Shown here in pieces: positions 43,373 through 52,791 of a DNA stretch of 64,000 bases (position 1 is the stretch's first letter; every line of letters begins with the position of its first letter). This stretch comes from Saprospira sp. CCB-QB6 (GTDB lineage Bacteria; Bacteroidota; Bacteroidia; Chitinophagales; Saprospiraceae), in assembly GCF_028464065.1 (NCBI RefSeq), contig NZ_CP116808.1, positions 3,935,501-3,999,500 of the forward strand, read 5' to 3'. Below the pieces are notes generated by a model. That model made no database searches, was not told the origin of the DNA, and was given only the letters and a program-made list of their open reading frames with translations. The translations under genes were made by a program, and so were the position numbers.

Positions 43373-44227
43373 TTATTCTGCTTTCAACTCATCTTTATCG
43401 GGTACAGCCTCTTTGGGTGCCTTCCCTTTAAAGGTGCTCATGGTTTTATATACTCCGAATAAACGGCCCGCCACAAAATCAAAGGTTCGAGTAGGAAGTA
43501 TTCCCTTAAGCAAGGGAATCGCCTTGGTCATAAAGGGCTCCATCACTAAGATGTCATCTTCCTTAACGGCTTTCATGATTTTATCTACTATATACTCTGG
43601 CTCCATAATGGGCGTAAGTGCTGGAGCAGTTACCCCGTCAAACATTCCTGTATTGATATAGCTAGGTAGGATAGTACTAACCACCACGCCATTTTTAGCT
43701 TCTTCCTGTTCTAAACGCAAAGATTCGGACCAACCCACTACGGCCCATTTACTGCCCGCATAGACAGACATATTGGGGTTGGGGATTAGGCCCGCAGCCG
43801 AAGCAATATTGACAATATGGCCTTCGCCTTGGTCTTGCATATCGGGTAGAAATTGTAAGGCAATATGCATTGGGGCCGAAACATTGATATCAATGGTCTT
43901 CCGAATATCTCGATGGCTATGCTCCTCAAAGCGTTTGCCCACAACAATGCCCGCATTGTTAAAGAGGATATCAACCATCCCCCATTGTTTTTTACAAGCG
44001 GCGGCCGCCGCTTCTATGTCTTCTAGGCTAGCCACATCCACTACTTGAATGGCTACCTCATGTCCGCGGCCCTTAAACTCTTCTTGGGTCGCTAAAAGCT
44101 TCTGCTCATTGATGTCCCACAAGATAACTTTATAGGCATTTTGGCGCAAACAACGCTCGGCAATCAGTTTTCCTATTCCAGCTGCCCCCCCAGTAATGAG
44201 GACTGTTCTATTGTTTATTCTTGACAT
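43373..44227 (-). CDS. Short-chain dehydrogenase/reductase
   Basis: A classical SDR: cofactor motif TGGAAGIG (12-19), NNAG (90-93) and the active-site triad Ser143, Tyr156 and Lys160 (YAGSK). Asp38 after the second strand (LWDIN) favours NAD(H). The C-terminal extension (about 230-284, with PLLKGILPTRTFDFVAGRLFGVYKTM) resembles the retinol dehydrogenase-like SDR16C group, whose members act on lipophilic alcohols at membranes; the exact substrate is unknown. It is a lone minus-strand gene with a terminator downstream. Confidence 0.88.
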   Translation of the reverse strand: MSRINNRTVLITGGAAGIGKLIAERCLRQNAYKVILWDINEQKLLATQEEFKGRGHEVAIQVVDVASLEDIEAAAAACKKQWGMVDILFNNAGIVVGKRFEEHSHRDIRKTIDINVSAPMHIALQFLPDMQDQGEGHIVNIASAAGLIPNPNMSVYAGSKWAVVGWSESLRLEQEEAKNGVVVSTILPSYINTGMFDGVTAPALTPIMEPEYIVDKIMKAVKEDDILVMEPFMTKAIPLLKGILPTRTFDFVAGRLFGVYKTMSTFKGKAPKEAVPDKDELKAE

Positions 44228-44478
44228 AATTCATTGATTTTGGTTCTACAAGATAAGAAGAGCCCCGCAATATATTGTTTTGCAAAGGGACTTATTTTTT
44301 GAGCTTGACCTTTTTTTTAGATGTAAAAAGGCTTCTTTATATATAAATATATATTTCCATTTCAAGGTTAAGCTTTCCTTTCCACAGGCTTTTTATGTCC
44401 ATGTTTGACCAAAATAGTGTCTATTTGTTAGGGATGTGTTAAAAAATGAAATAACGCAACAAAATGAAAAAAGGCAAA

Positions 44479-44527
44479 AGTTATGTCTGGGACATAACTG
44501 GCTATGTAAAAAACATAACTGGCTATG
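44479..44527. repeat. Hairpin plus 14 bp direct repeat
   Basis: AGTTATGTC (44479-44487) pairs with GACATAACT (44491-44499) around a TGG loop. The sequence CATAACTGGCTATG then occurs at 44493-44506 and again at 44514-44527. Role unknown. Confidence 0.6.
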
Positions 44528-44541
44528 CAGGACTTCAATTT

Positions 44542-44738
44542 GGCCTAGCGATGCGGCGGGGTGGCCGTTAGGCCAGACCCAGGCAGTGTAGCCGCCGCAG
44601 GGCCGAGCGACCCGACCAACGGGAGCCGACGCAGCGAAGCAAGTAATAGCGAGCTGCGAAACGTAGCGCCCGCCGCAGGCGGACAACAAGGCTGCAAGCC
44701 GCAGTTCGACGACCGGAGGGAGTAACGCCCCAAAAAAA
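44542..44738 (-). repeat. GC-rich interspersed element, copy J (long form)
   Basis: Minus-strand copy: GGCCTAGCGATGCGGCGG, GGTGGCCGTTAGGCCAGACCC, CGAGCGACCCGACCAACGGG, AGCAAGTAATAGCGAGCTGC and CGCCCCAAAAA. Very like copy A, including the CAGTTCGACGACC module. Confidence 0.85.
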
Positions 44739-44932
44739 CAAAATGGGTACAGGAAGTAAATGTATATATCCCCATTTCCATATATTTCCCGCCTACAATC
44801 CGCTGAAATTCCCATTTTAGGCCCTTTCATTTTCAATTGAGGGCTTTTAGGTTTTAAGGAGTTCAGAAAAAAATTTATCTTTCGCCTCCAAGGATCAGGA
44901 GATCCAACAATTTTGATTTACAAAAAGCCAAG

Positions 44933-46336
44933 ATGACGAAGATTAAATTTGGTACCGATGGCTGGCGCGCCATCATCGCAGATACTTACACCAACGATAA
45001 CCTCAAAAGAGTAGCCTTAGCTACCGCTCAATATATTAAGGCCGAAGGTGGCCAAGCTGTAGTGCTCGGACACGATTGCCGTTTTGCAGGAAGCATGTTC
45101 GCCGATTTGGCGGCCCGCATCTTTGCCGACCAAGGCTTAAAAGTCTATTTGGCCCAAGGTTTTGTTTCTACGCCTATGGTTTCTTTAGGGGTAGTTTTGC
45201 AAAAGGCATTTATGGGCGTGGTTATCACGGCCAGCCACAACCCCCCCAGCTATAATGGCTATAAATTAAAGTCGGCCTATGGCGGACCTAGCATTCCCGC
45301 CGAAGTAACGGAGGTAGAAAACCGCATCGCCGATGAGGTACCCGCTACACCAAGCACTACTCAGGCAGAATTTGTCGCTCAAGGCAAAATCGAATATATC
45401 GATCTCGAAAAGTTGTATGTGGAGCACTGCCGCAAGGCCTTTGATATCGAGGCGATCAACAATTCTTTTGTCAATCTGGCTTATGATGCCATGTATGGCG
45501 CTGGCCAAAATGTGGTTCGCCAACTGATTCCAGCGGTAACAGAATTGCATTGCGATTATAACCCTAGCTTTATGGGCCAGGCTCCAGAGCCCATCCACCG
45601 CAACCTAGGCGAGCTTTCTGCTCTTTTGGCCAAAACGCCCGAACTCAACGCAGGCCTAGCCAATGATGGCGATGCCGACCGCATCGGGATGTATGATGAG
45701 GAGGGCCGCTTTGTCGATTCGCATCAGATTTTGTTGCTCCTCATTCACTACCTACACAAATATAAAGGGCTTTCAGGCAAGGTGGTCGTGACCTTCTCGG
45801 TAACGGACAAAGTGAAAAAACTTTGCGAACGCTATAACTTGGATTGCCAAGTGACCAAAATCGGCTTTAAATATATTGCCGAAATTATGACCAAAGAGGA
45901 AGTTCTCGTTGGGGGGGAAGAATCGGGCGGAATTGCCGCTACGGGCCATATTCCCGAAAGAGATGGTATCTGGATTGGCCTCATTCTCCTTGAGTTTATG
46001 GCCAAAACAGGCAAAACGCTCAGCCAATTGATGGACGAAATCTATGAGTTGGTTGGTCCCTTCGCCTTCAACCGCGATGATCTCCACCTCAACAATGAGC
46101 TAAAATGGCAGATTGTAGAAAATTGTAAGGCGGGCAGCTATAGCCAATTTGGTCCCTACAACATCCAAAAAGTGGAGGATATTGACGGCTTTAAGTTTTA
46201 CCTACGCGATGATGCTTGGGTGATGATTCGCCCTTCAGGCACCGAGCCCGTTTTGCGGGTTTATGCCCAAGCGCCTACCGATGAAGAGGTGCGCCAAATC
46301 CTAGATGCTACCAAAGCGGCTCTTTTAGAGGGCTAA
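44933..46336 (+). CDS. Phosphoglucomutase/phosphomannomutase-family enzyme
   Basis: The enzyme interconverts hexose 1- and 6-phosphates, supplying sugar nucleotides for cell-surface polysaccharides. All four domain signatures of the alpha-D-phosphohexomutase family are present: FGTDGWRA at the N-terminus, the phosphoserine loop TASHNPP, the Mg site DGDADR, the sugar-specific GGEESGG, and RPSGTEP at the C-terminus. It has 467 residues, normal for the group. The sugar (glucose, mannose or both) cannot be told from these motifs; GEESGG favours glucose-type members. It is a lone gene; a GC-rich element begins 2 bp after the stop. Confidence 0.92.
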   Translation: MTKIKFGTDGWRAIIADTYTNDNLKRVALATAQYIKAEGGQAVVLGHDCRFAGSMFADLAARIFADQGLKVYLAQGFVSTPMVSLGVVLQKAFMGVVITASHNPPSYNGYKLKSAYGGPSIPAEVTEVENRIADEVPATPSTTQAEFVAQGKIEYIDLEKLYVEHCRKAFDIEAINNSFVNLAYDAMYGAGQNVVRQLIPAVTELHCDYNPSFMGQAPEPIHRNLGELSALLAKTPELNAGLANDGDADRIGMYDEEGRFVDSHQILLLLIHYLHKYKGLSGKVVVTFSVTDKVKKLCERYNLDCQVTKIGFKYIAEIMTKEEVLVGGEESGGIAATGHIPERDGIWIGLILLEFMAKTGKTLSQLMDEIYELVGPFAFNRDDLHLNNELKWQIVENCKAGSYSQFGPYNIQKVEDIDGFKFYLRDDAWVMIRPSGTEPVLRVYAQAPTDEEVRQILDATKAALLEG

Positions 46337-46338
46337 GA

Positions 46339-46474
46339 TTTGGGGCCTCCCGCAGCCCTTTTATTTGGGGCTGCGGGCGCTACGTTTCGCAGCTCGCAGG
46401 TCGCTCGGCCCTGCGCAAAAAACAAGTTTTTGCTGGGTCTGCGGCTTTGCCGCACTGCCTACCATCGCTAGGCC
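46339..46474 (+). repeat. GC-rich interspersed element, copy K
   Basis: Plus-strand copy: TTTGGGGCCTCCCGCAGCCC, GGCGCTACGTTTCGCAGCTC, GGTCGCTCGGCCCTGCGC, a hairpin with AAAAAACAAGTTTTTGC, and CATCGCTAGGCC at the end. It gives a false N-terminus to the next frame. Confidence 0.85.
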
Positions 46475-46529
46475 ATTCGGCCTTCGGCCGCTAGGGAACT
46501 ATCTCTCCACTGCTAATTGCCTAAATCGC

Positions 46530-47606
46530 ATGAATAAAAAAGCATACTTACTTTTAGCCCTGCCTTTTTTCTGGACCGCCTGTCAATCGCCTCCTACGCA
46601 AGAGGCCATGGCCCAAGAAGCGGCCAAAGAAAATGCTGCCCAAGAAACGGCTTATCGCTTCAAGCAATGGAGCCGGAAAATGGAGGCTTCTACTATTGAT
46701 AGTAGTAGCCAATCGATACAACTACAACGCCTTAGTCTTAGCTTAGATGCTTCGGCCAAGGAGGAGGTCAAAGCTATTTTGGCCCAATATGACGATAAAG
46801 AAAACCAAGCACCCGATAGTTTGTTTCAGGAAGATGCGCCGAGCAAAAAGACACGCCTTCCCATTGAAAATGGGGCTGTTTTGATTGGGGTGCGCAACTA
46901 TGAGCAAGCCTATAAGAAAATCAAGGAGTTAGCCGCTACTTATCAAGCTGAAATTATTTCTGAGGAAGAAAAAGGCAGCGATTTGCAATTGGAGAACACC
47001 TTGGTCCTACAACTGCCGCCTAGCAATTTCCAAATCTTTTTGGAGGAGCTGCGGGAGCTATCGGTTGTGCTGCGAGAAAAGCGCATTTGGCGCCAAGATT
47101 TGGGCGGTCAATTTGTGGAGCTCGATAGCCGATTGAAAAATAAGTATTTGGCCAAAACTCGTTTGGAGAGTTTGATGCGCAATGCGCAGGACGCTCAGGC
47201 TATTTTGCCTATTCAAAGAGAGCTGGACCAGATTACAGAGGATATCGAGTTGCTCAAGCAGAGCGTCAATTTGATGTTGGAGAAATCGGCCCATAGTAGC
47301 ATTACTTTGACCTTTTACCAGGAGGTAAATCCTGAGGAAAAGGTACAGCAGGCTGCTTTTGGCAATCGGATGGCAGAAGGAGCGCAAACGGGTTGGACCA
47401 ATTTCAAGGAGTCTTTGGTGAGCATGGCTTACCTTTGGCCCTATATACTACTTGGCCTTATCTTTTCGCTAACAGCGCTTTTTGCGGCCCGCTCTAGCCG
47501 AAAAAGAGCCCAGGAAGCCAAACTAAAAGCCTTTCAGGCGCAGCAAGCTTGGCTCATGCAGCAAAAACAGTTGCAGCAGCCCAAGGCGCCCAAGGATAGC
47601 GAATAG
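46530..47606 (+). CDS. DUF4349-family lipoprotein
   Basis: A lipoprotein with lipobox ending TAC at Cys18, then about 280 residues in the periplasm and one membrane segment (about 305-325, ending in ARSSRKR), so it spans to the cytoplasm. The DUF4349 part is recognised by VLIGVRNYEQAYKKIKELA, LVLQLPPSNFQIFLEEL, and a coiled-coil (about 190-260, with RELDQITEDIELLKQSV). The function of this family is unknown. Start ATG 46530 precedes the signal sequence; the longer frame starts within copy K of the repeat. A repeat element follows 35 bp after the stop, then lpdA. Confidence 0.85.
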   Translation: MNKKAYLLLALPFFWTACQSPPTQEAMAQEAAKENAAQETAYRFKQWSRKMEASTIDSSSQSIQLQRLSLSLDASAKEEVKAILAQYDDKENQAPDSLFQEDAPSKKTRLPIENGAVLIGVRNYEQAYKKIKELAATYQAEIISEEEKGSDLQLENTLVLQLPPSNFQIFLEELRELSVVLREKRIWRQDLGGQFVELDSRLKNKYLAKTRLESLMRNAQDAQAILPIQRELDQITEDIELLKQSVNLMLEKSAHSSITLTFYQEVNPEEKVQQAAFGNRMAEGAQTGWTNFKESLVSMAYLWPYILLGLIFSLTALFAARSSRKRAQEAKLKAFQAQQAWLMQQKQLQQPKAPKDSE

Positions 47607-47641
47607 GCAGCTTGGCTGCCTTTGGGCCAACGGCCCAAAAC

Positions 47642-47758
47642 GGCCTAGCGCTGTGAAGGGGTGGCCGAAGGCCAGACCGAGCCAGCAAAGCTGGCGAAGG
47701 GCCGAGCAGTCTTGCGAGCCCCGCAACCTAGCGCCTGCCGCAGGCAGGAGGCCCCAAA
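47642..47758 (-). repeat. GC-rich interspersed element, copy L
   Basis: Minus-strand copy: GGCCTAGCGCTGTGAAGGG, GTGGCCGAAGGCCAGACC, GGGCCGAGCAGTCTTGCGAG and GAGGCCCCAAAAA. Located 58 bp before lpdA; a small inverted repeat TTGGGAA/TTCCCAA (47779-47798) lies between. Confidence 0.85.
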
Positions 47759-47816
47759 AAATATTAAAAAAATCTCTTTTGGGAAGAGCATTTCCCAACT
47801 ATAAAAAACGAGCAAG

Positions 47817-49229
47817 ATGAAGTACGATCTCACCATCATCGGATCTGGACCTGGCGGTTATGTAGCTGCCATTCGCGCAGCCCAATTGGGCCAAAAAGTC
47901 GCTATTATTGAGCGTTATCCTACTTTGGGCGGAACCTGCCTGAACGTGGGTTGTATTCCCTCAAAAGCGCTATTGGATTCTTCGGAGCATTTTCATGCGG
48001 CGGAGAAAAAATTCCAAGACCACGGCATTAACATTTCTGGACTTTCTGTAGATTTTGGACAGATGGTTAAGCGTAAAGATGAGGTGGTTTCGCAGACTTG
48101 TGCGGGGGTAGAGTTCTTGATGAAAAAGAACAAAATTACCGTTTATACCGGCCACGGAAGCTTTGTGAATCGCAATACAATTCAGATTGTGCCCAAAGAT
48201 GGCGAAGGGGAAACGCAGACGATTGAAACCGATAAAGTGATTATTGCTACGGGTTCTAAGCCTGTTTTGCCTGCGGCTTTCAACTATGATAAGCAGCGTG
48301 TTATTAGCTCGACAGAGGCCTTGAACTTGAAAGAAGTGCCTAAGCGTTTGTTGGTCATTGGTGCTGGAGTAATTGGATTGGAATTGGGTTCTGTTTATGC
48401 TCGTTTGGGCACAGAGGTCGAGGTCATTGAGTACCAAAATGCTGTTTTGGGTGGCATGGATGCCGATTTGGGCAAAGAAATGCGCAAAGTGCTCAAGAAA
48501 GAATTGAAAATTAACTTCCACCTCAACCACAAAGTAGAAAGCGTAGAAAACCTAGGCGAAGAAGTTGTTTTGGTTGCTGAGGCGCGCAAAGATGGTAAAA
48601 AATTGGAGCTCAAAGCGGATTATTGTCTAGTGGCTATTGGTCGCCGTCCTTATACAGATGCTTTGGGACTAGAAAATGTGGGAGTAGAATTGGATGAGCG
48701 TGGACGCGTCAAAATTGACAATCACATGCAAACCAATGTAGAGGGTATTTTTGCTATTGGTGATGTTGTTCGTGGGGCTATGTTGGCCCATAAAGCCGAG
48801 GAAGAAGGCGTTTATGTTGCGGAATACATCAGTGGTCAGAAGCCTCATATCAACTACAATTTGATTCCTGGCGTGGTTTACACTTGGCCTGAAGTGGCTG
48901 CAGTGGGCCAGACAGAAGAAGAATTGAAAGCGGCCAAAGTACCTTACAAAGTAGGTAAATTCCCTTTCAAAGCGCTTGGTCGCGCTCGTGCTTCTGCGGA
49001 TACCAATGGTTTTGTAAAAATTCTATCGCATAAAGAAACCGATGAGGTATTGGGCGTGCACATGATTGGTGCTCGTTGTGCTGACCTCATTATTGAGGCG
49101 GTAGCGGCCATGGAATTCCGTGCTTCTGCAGAGGATATGTCTCGTTATAGCCACCCGCACCCCACTTTCACCGAGGCGGTGAAAGAGGCAGCATTGGCGG
49201 CTACAGAAGATCGCGCCTTGCACAGCTAG
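47817..49229 (+). CDS. lpdA: Dihydrolipoyl dehydrogenase
   Basis: E3 component of pyruvate, 2-oxoglutarate and related dehydrogenase complexes; it reoxidises dihydrolipoamide with NAD. The 470-residue protein has the FAD motif GSGPGGYVAA at the N-terminus, the redox disulfide GGTCLNVGCIPSK, the NAD motif GAGVIGLELGS, the second FAD motif AIGDV and the C-terminal HPHPTFTEAVKEAA with the catalytic His-Glu. All essential residues are intact. No E1 or E2 gene is next to it. The start follows a short A-rich stretch; a strong terminator comes after. Confidence 0.95.
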   Translation: MKYDLTIIGSGPGGYVAAIRAAQLGQKVAIIERYPTLGGTCLNVGCIPSKALLDSSEHFHAAEKKFQDHGINISGLSVDFGQMVKRKDEVVSQTCAGVEFLMKKNKITVYTGHGSFVNRNTIQIVPKDGEGETQTIETDKVIIATGSKPVLPAAFNYDKQRVISSTEALNLKEVPKRLLVIGAGVIGLELGSVYARLGTEVEVIEYQNAVLGGMDADLGKEMRKVLKKELKINFHLNHKVESVENLGEEVVLVAEARKDGKKLELKADYCLVAIGRRPYTDALGLENVGVELDERGRVKIDNHMQTNVEGIFAIGDVVRGAMLAHKAEEEGVYVAEYISGQKPHINYNLIPGVVYTWPEVAAVGQTEEELKAAKVPYKVGKFPFKALGRARASADTNGFVKILSHKETDEVLGVHMIGARCADLIIEAVAAMEFRASAEDMSRYSHPHPTFTEAVKEAALAATEDRALHS

Positions 49230-49250
49230 GTCAAAAAGAACTGAAATGAG

Positions 49251-49295
49251 GAGCAACAGCTCTTGGACCGGTGCCAAGGGCTGTTGCTTTTTTTT
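49251..49295 (+). terminator. Terminator of lpdA
   Basis: A long stem (GAGCAACAGCTCTTGG with CCAAGGGCTGTTGC) around a short loop, then eight T. It lies 21 bp after the lpdA stop and upstream of the next gene's start. Confidence 0.9.
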
Positions 49296-49318
49296 ATAAG
49301 AAGCTAATAACAACAACT

Positions 49319-50185
49319 ATGAGTTTAGCCGCATCAGAATTGATTTTGAATCCCGATGGCAGCATTTATCATTTGAATATGCAGCCCGAACAATTGGCCG
49401 ATACCGTTATTTTGGTTGGAGATCCAGAGCGAGTGAGTAAAATCAGTTGCTACTTTGATCGTATAGATACGGAAATTCACAAAAGAGAATTTGTGATTCA
49501 TACAGGAGAATTGGGAGGGAAGCGCATCACGGTCATGTCGACAGGCATGGGGACGGATAATATTGACATTGTCATCAATGAGCTAGATGCTTTGGTCAAT
49601 ATTGATTTAAAAACAAGGACCCTCAAAAAAGAATTACGCAGCTTAAAGCTCCTACGGATTGGTACTTCGGGCAGTTTGCGGGAGGATATTCCTGTGGGGA
49701 GCTTATTGATGAGCCGTTATTCGATTGGCTTGGAAGGTCTATTGGGCTTTTATGAGCGTCCGATCAGCGAAGACGAAAACTTATTGGCTAAAAAAGCCCA
49801 GGCTTTGTTGGCTGAGTTAGATTTTGGTATTCGTCCAGAAGCCGTCAGTTGTGGAACAGCACTATTAGAGCAATTTCGTCCCGCTGGTTTTTTGGAGGGA
49901 ATTACGCTAACGGCAACGGGCTTTTATGCCCCACAAAACCGGGAGCTTAGAGCGAAGAACCGCATGCCAGCTCTATTGTCGAAGTTTAGAGCCTTGGAAT
50001 TTGATGGATATAAAGCCACCAATTTAGAAATGGAAACGGCTGGGATTTATGGCTTGGCTACGGCATTGGGCCATCAGGCCCTTTCGCTAAATGCCATTTT
50101 GGCGAATAGAGAGGCTGGGATCTTCCACGATCAGCCTAAAAAATTGGTCAAAGAACTGATAGAGAAAAGCTTGGAATTAATTTAA
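49319..50185 (+). CDS. Nucleoside phosphorylase (uridine phosphorylase-like)
   Basis: The enzyme splits nucleosides with phosphate. The 288-residue protein has the family's early VILVGDPERVSKIS, the STGMGTDNIDIVINEL segment with phosphate contacts, LLRIGTSGSLREDIPVGS and NLEMETAGIYGLA (the Met-Glu pair that binds ribose). It resembles uridine phosphorylase more than purine phosphorylase, but the substrate is not certain. The ATG at 49319 with an AACAACAACT leader is preferred; a longer frame begins inside the lpdA terminator. It is followed 78 bp later by the comEC-like gene. Confidence 0.87.
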   Translation: MSLAASELILNPDGSIYHLNMQPEQLADTVILVGDPERVSKISCYFDRIDTEIHKREFVIHTGELGGKRITVMSTGMGTDNIDIVINELDALVNIDLKTRTLKKELRSLKLLRIGTSGSLREDIPVGSLLMSRYSIGLEGLLGFYERPISEDENLLAKKAQALLAELDFGIRPEAVSCGTALLEQFRPAGFLEGITLTATGFYAPQNRELRAKNRMPALLSKFRALEFDGYKATNLEMETAGIYGLATALGHQALSLNAILANREAGIFHDQPKKLVKELIEKSLELI

Positions 50186-50263
50186 AGTATACGATAGTTT
50201 TATAGGTCGTTTTTTTAGTTTATATTGAGGGTGATTTATTTAAAGTTACCTCAATACAGACTT

Positions 50264-52234
50264 ATGAACTGGAGTACGATTCCATTTTTCCGTTTACTAT
50301 TACCTGGCTTATTGGGCCTATTGTTAGCCTATTGGATGCCTTGGGCGGCTGCGGCCCTTTGGGGTGGTTATTTATTTGGGGGGCTATTGCTTCTTTTATT
50401 GCTTGGGCAGTATTTGGGGCGATATTCCCCTTTTTTTTGGCGTTTTTGGGGTTTGGGTTTGCAGCTTTTACTCTTATTGGGTGGTTATATTTGGACCTAT
50501 GAGCGGGTTTTGCGTCCAACAGAGCAGCCGATTCCATTAGTTTGGACCGAGTTTCGGGCTAGGGTAAATAGTTTACCTCAACCGAAAAGCAAAACGGTAC
50601 AGCTAGAGTTGCAACTAGCCCATTATTATGAAGCGGAAAAAGGCTGGCAAGTTTGTCAAGAGCCGCTTTTGTTGTATTTGCCCAGAGATAGTCAGAGTTT
50701 GGCGCTAAATTATGGGGATGAATTGGTCCTTTTGGGCAAGCCCAAGGCTTTTGAGGCCCCAAAAAACTATGGTCAATTTGATGCTCAGGCTTATTATGGG
50801 CAAAAGGGGATTTCGGCCCAGATGTATAGCAAAAACTGGCGTTTAGCGGCTAAGGCGGCGCCTAGCTTTTGGGGCATTTTAATTGATTGGCGTTTATTTT
50901 TAAAAGCGCGATTGCGGCGGCTAATTCCCGATCAGGATGCTGCTTATTCGGTGGCGGCGGCTTTGATTTTGGGAGATAAGACCGATTTGGACCAAGATCT
51001 TCGGCAGGCTTATTCGGCCACAGGGGCTAGTCATGTTTTGGCCGTTTCGGGCTTGCATGTGGGCCTATTGGCCAGTATTTTAGGGGCCTTAATCAAATTA
51101 TTTAGGCGAAGATCGGCCTGGCGTTATTCTTTTCGAGAGGCGGTCTTATTATTATTAGGCATTTGGTTATTTGCCTTATTGACAGGGGCGGCTCCTTCGG
51201 TTTGTCGGGCGAGTAGTATGTTTTCGCTTTTGATATTGGGGCAGTGTTTGGGTCGAAACTCCTCGATTTACAATAGCCTTTCGGGCTCGGCTTTTTTGCT
51301 CTTGCTTTATGATCCAGCTAATTTATGGAATTTGGGTTTTCAACTTTCTTATTTGGCTGTTTTGGGCATTGTTTATTTTCAGCCTAAGCTCTATCGTTGG
51401 TATTATTTTTCTTTTTGGCCCCTGCAATACATCTGGGGCTTGTTTACGGTTTCTTTGGCGGCGCAATTGGCTACTTTGCCGCTCACGCTCTATTATTTTC
51501 ATCAGTTTCCGACCTATTTCTGGTTGTCGGGTTTGTTGGTGGTGCCCTTGGCGGGCATCCTTTTGCCTTTGGGCATGGCGGCCTTATTGTGCTTAGATAT
51601 TCCCATTTTGGGCGGACTTTTATCCTGGGCGCTCGTTTTTCTTTTGCGCTTGATGAATGGGGCAATTTTGGATATGGAAACTTGGCCATTGGCCAAAATT
51701 TCGGCTTTTGAGTTGGCCCCTTGGGAGCTACTATTGGCTTATTTGGCCATTTTGTCTTTGGTTTTGAGCTTAGGATGGCGGCGGATAACGCCCTTATTGC
51801 TAGGCGCTTGTTGTTTATTGTGCATTTTGGGCCATAATAGTTGGCAGCAGTTAGAGGCCGAAAAGCAGGCGCATTTGCAGATTTATCAAAGCAATCGAGG
51901 GCTTTATCTAGATTATTTTTATGGCCGAACGGCCTATAGTTATTATGACTCGACGGCTTGGTCTTCAGCTCGGCAGCGGGGATATTTATCGGCGGGAAGT
52001 CAGCGGCGGGCCAAAATCAAAAAATTGGAAGAGCAGCCCGTTGCTAGTAAGCAAAATCAATGGTTATTATTGGGCCAAAAGCGGATATTGCTTCTTTATC
52101 AGTGGCCAGCGCATTGGCCCGAAAAAAAGATCGATTACCTTATAGCGGATACTCAGCTTTCGGATAGTTTGTTGTTGCCCATTATGCAGCAGCAACCCAA
52201 TATGCAACTGATAAGAACTTCTTTAGGGAGATGA
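50264..52234 (+). CDS. comEC: ComEC/Rec2-type DNA uptake channel protein
   Basis: An inner membrane protein that carries single-stranded DNA into the cell during natural transformation. It has 656 residues: two membrane helices and a DUF4131-type soluble N-terminal part (about 60-220), then the competence domain (about 225-520) with about ten membrane segments and the signature YSATGASHVLAVSGLHVGLL. The C-terminal metallo-beta-lactamase domain present in longer ComEC proteins is missing; a ~110-residue beta-rich tail stands in its place. This short form is normal in many Bacteroidota. The first ATG before the membrane helix (50264) is preferred over an upstream TTG (50225). No other competence gene is adjacent. 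Confidence 0.9.
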   Translation: MNWSTIPFFRLLLPGLLGLLLAYWMPWAAAALWGGYLFGGLLLLLLLGQYLGRYSPFFWRFWGLGLQLLLLLGGYIWTYERVLRPTEQPIPLVWTEFRARVNSLPQPKSKTVQLELQLAHYYEAEKGWQVCQEPLLLYLPRDSQSLALNYGDELVLLGKPKAFEAPKNYGQFDAQAYYGQKGISAQMYSKNWRLAAKAAPSFWGILIDWRLFLKARLRRLIPDQDAAYSVAAALILGDKTDLDQDLRQAYSATGASHVLAVSGLHVGLLASILGALIKLFRRRSAWRYSFREAVLLLLGIWLFALLTGAAPSVCRASSMFSLLILGQCLGRNSSIYNSLSGSAFLLLLYDPANLWNLGFQLSYLAVLGIVYFQPKLYRWYYFSFWPLQYIWGLFTVSLAAQLATLPLTLYYFHQFPTYFWLSGLLVVPLAGILLPLGMAALLCLDIPILGGLLSWALVFLLRLMNGAILDMETWPLAKISAFELAPWELLLAYLAILSLVLSLGWRRITPLLLGACCLLCILGHNSWQQLEAEKQAHLQIYQSNRGLYLDYFYGRTAYSYYDSTAWSSARQRGYLSAGSQRRAKIKKLEEQPVASKQNQWLLLGQKRILLLYQWPAHWPEKKIDYLIADTQLSDSLLLPIMQQQPNMQLIRTSLGR

Positions 52235-52354
52235 TTTGGGGCCCGCGGCCAGCAAGCTGGCCGCCGCTAGGTTGCGGGGCTCGCAAGACTGCTCGGCCCT
52301 TCGCCTTTCGCTGGCTCGGTCTGGCCTTCGGCCACCCCTGCACAGCGCTAGGCC
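52235..52354 (+). repeat. GC-rich interspersed element, copy M
   Basis: Plus-strand copy beginning 1 bp after the comEC stop: TTTGGGGCCCGCGGCC, CGCTAGGTTGCGGGGCTCGC, AAGACTGCTCGGCCCTTCGC, GGTCTGGCCTTCGGCCACCCC and CAGCGCTAGGCC. Confidence 0.85.
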
Positions 52355-52370
52355 GTTTGGCCTTCGGCCA

Positions 52371-52561
52371 CTGTAGGTTGAAACCTACAGCCAATTAACG
52401 AATGCATTTCTGTGTTCAATGGAGGGTTGAAACCCTCCATAAATAAACATTTTAGCTCTTGTTTGCTGTAGAACTCATTATGAGCCGATGGTTTTAACCT
52501 TCGGCTCATTTTTATTGCGCTTAGTATGGCCGCTTTGGTTGCTGTGGGTTTTAACCCACAG
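52371..52561. repeat. Cluster of four GGTTnnAACC-type palindromes
   Basis: Hairpins at 52371-52390 (CTGTAGGTTGAAACCTACAG), 52420-52439 (TGGAGGGTTGAAACCCTCCA), 52481-52508 (TGAGCCGA arms) and 52542-52561 (CTGTGGGTTTTAACCCACAG). The order and spacing of the first two, with CCAATTAACGAATGCATTT between, match 12323-12390. Arms differ but always pair. Confidence 0.85.
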
Positions 52562-52599
52562 GTATATACATCCATCCTACAGGCGGCGAAGCCGCCGCA

Positions 52600-52716
52600 G
52601 GCCTAGGGATGGACAGCAGTGGCCGTTAGGCCAGACCAAGGCGCTGAAAGCGCCGAAGGGCCGAGCGAACAGCGAGCTGCGAAACAGCCCGCCGCCTTTG
52701 GCGGCAGGCCCCAAAA
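52600..52716 (-). repeat. GC-rich interspersed element, copy N
   Basis: Minus-strand copy with the end GGCCTAGGGATGGACAGCAG, then GTGGCCGTTAGGCCAGACC, GGGCCGAGCGAACAGCGAG and CAGGCCCCAAAAA. It lies 75 bp before the cyclase gene. Confidence 0.85.
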
Positions 52717-52791
52717 AGAATAAAAAAAGAGGGGAAGCTCAGAAATATTTAATTTTTTCCGTAACTATATTGAGCACTAAATCCAGATAAT

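Larger units (their letters stand above)
44228..44932. other. 705 bp intergenic region
   Basis: Contains A/T-rich DNA (44228-44475), a hairpin and a direct repeat (44479-44527), element copy J, and a further A/T-rich segment before the phosphohexomutase. No gene is supported; the 147-codon frame on the minus strand across this region is mostly translated repeat. TTTATCTTTCGCC near 44875 is a weak -7-like box for the next gene. Confidence 0.4.

Noticed and set aside
44393-44836. 147-codon minus-strand ORF
   Set aside because: Most of it is translated GC-rich element and the rest has no coding look.
47970-48530. 186-codon minus-strand ORF
   Set aside because: Antisense shadow of lpdA.
52488-52790. 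100-codon plus-strand ORF
   Set aside because: Covers palindromes and element N; no start context or family.
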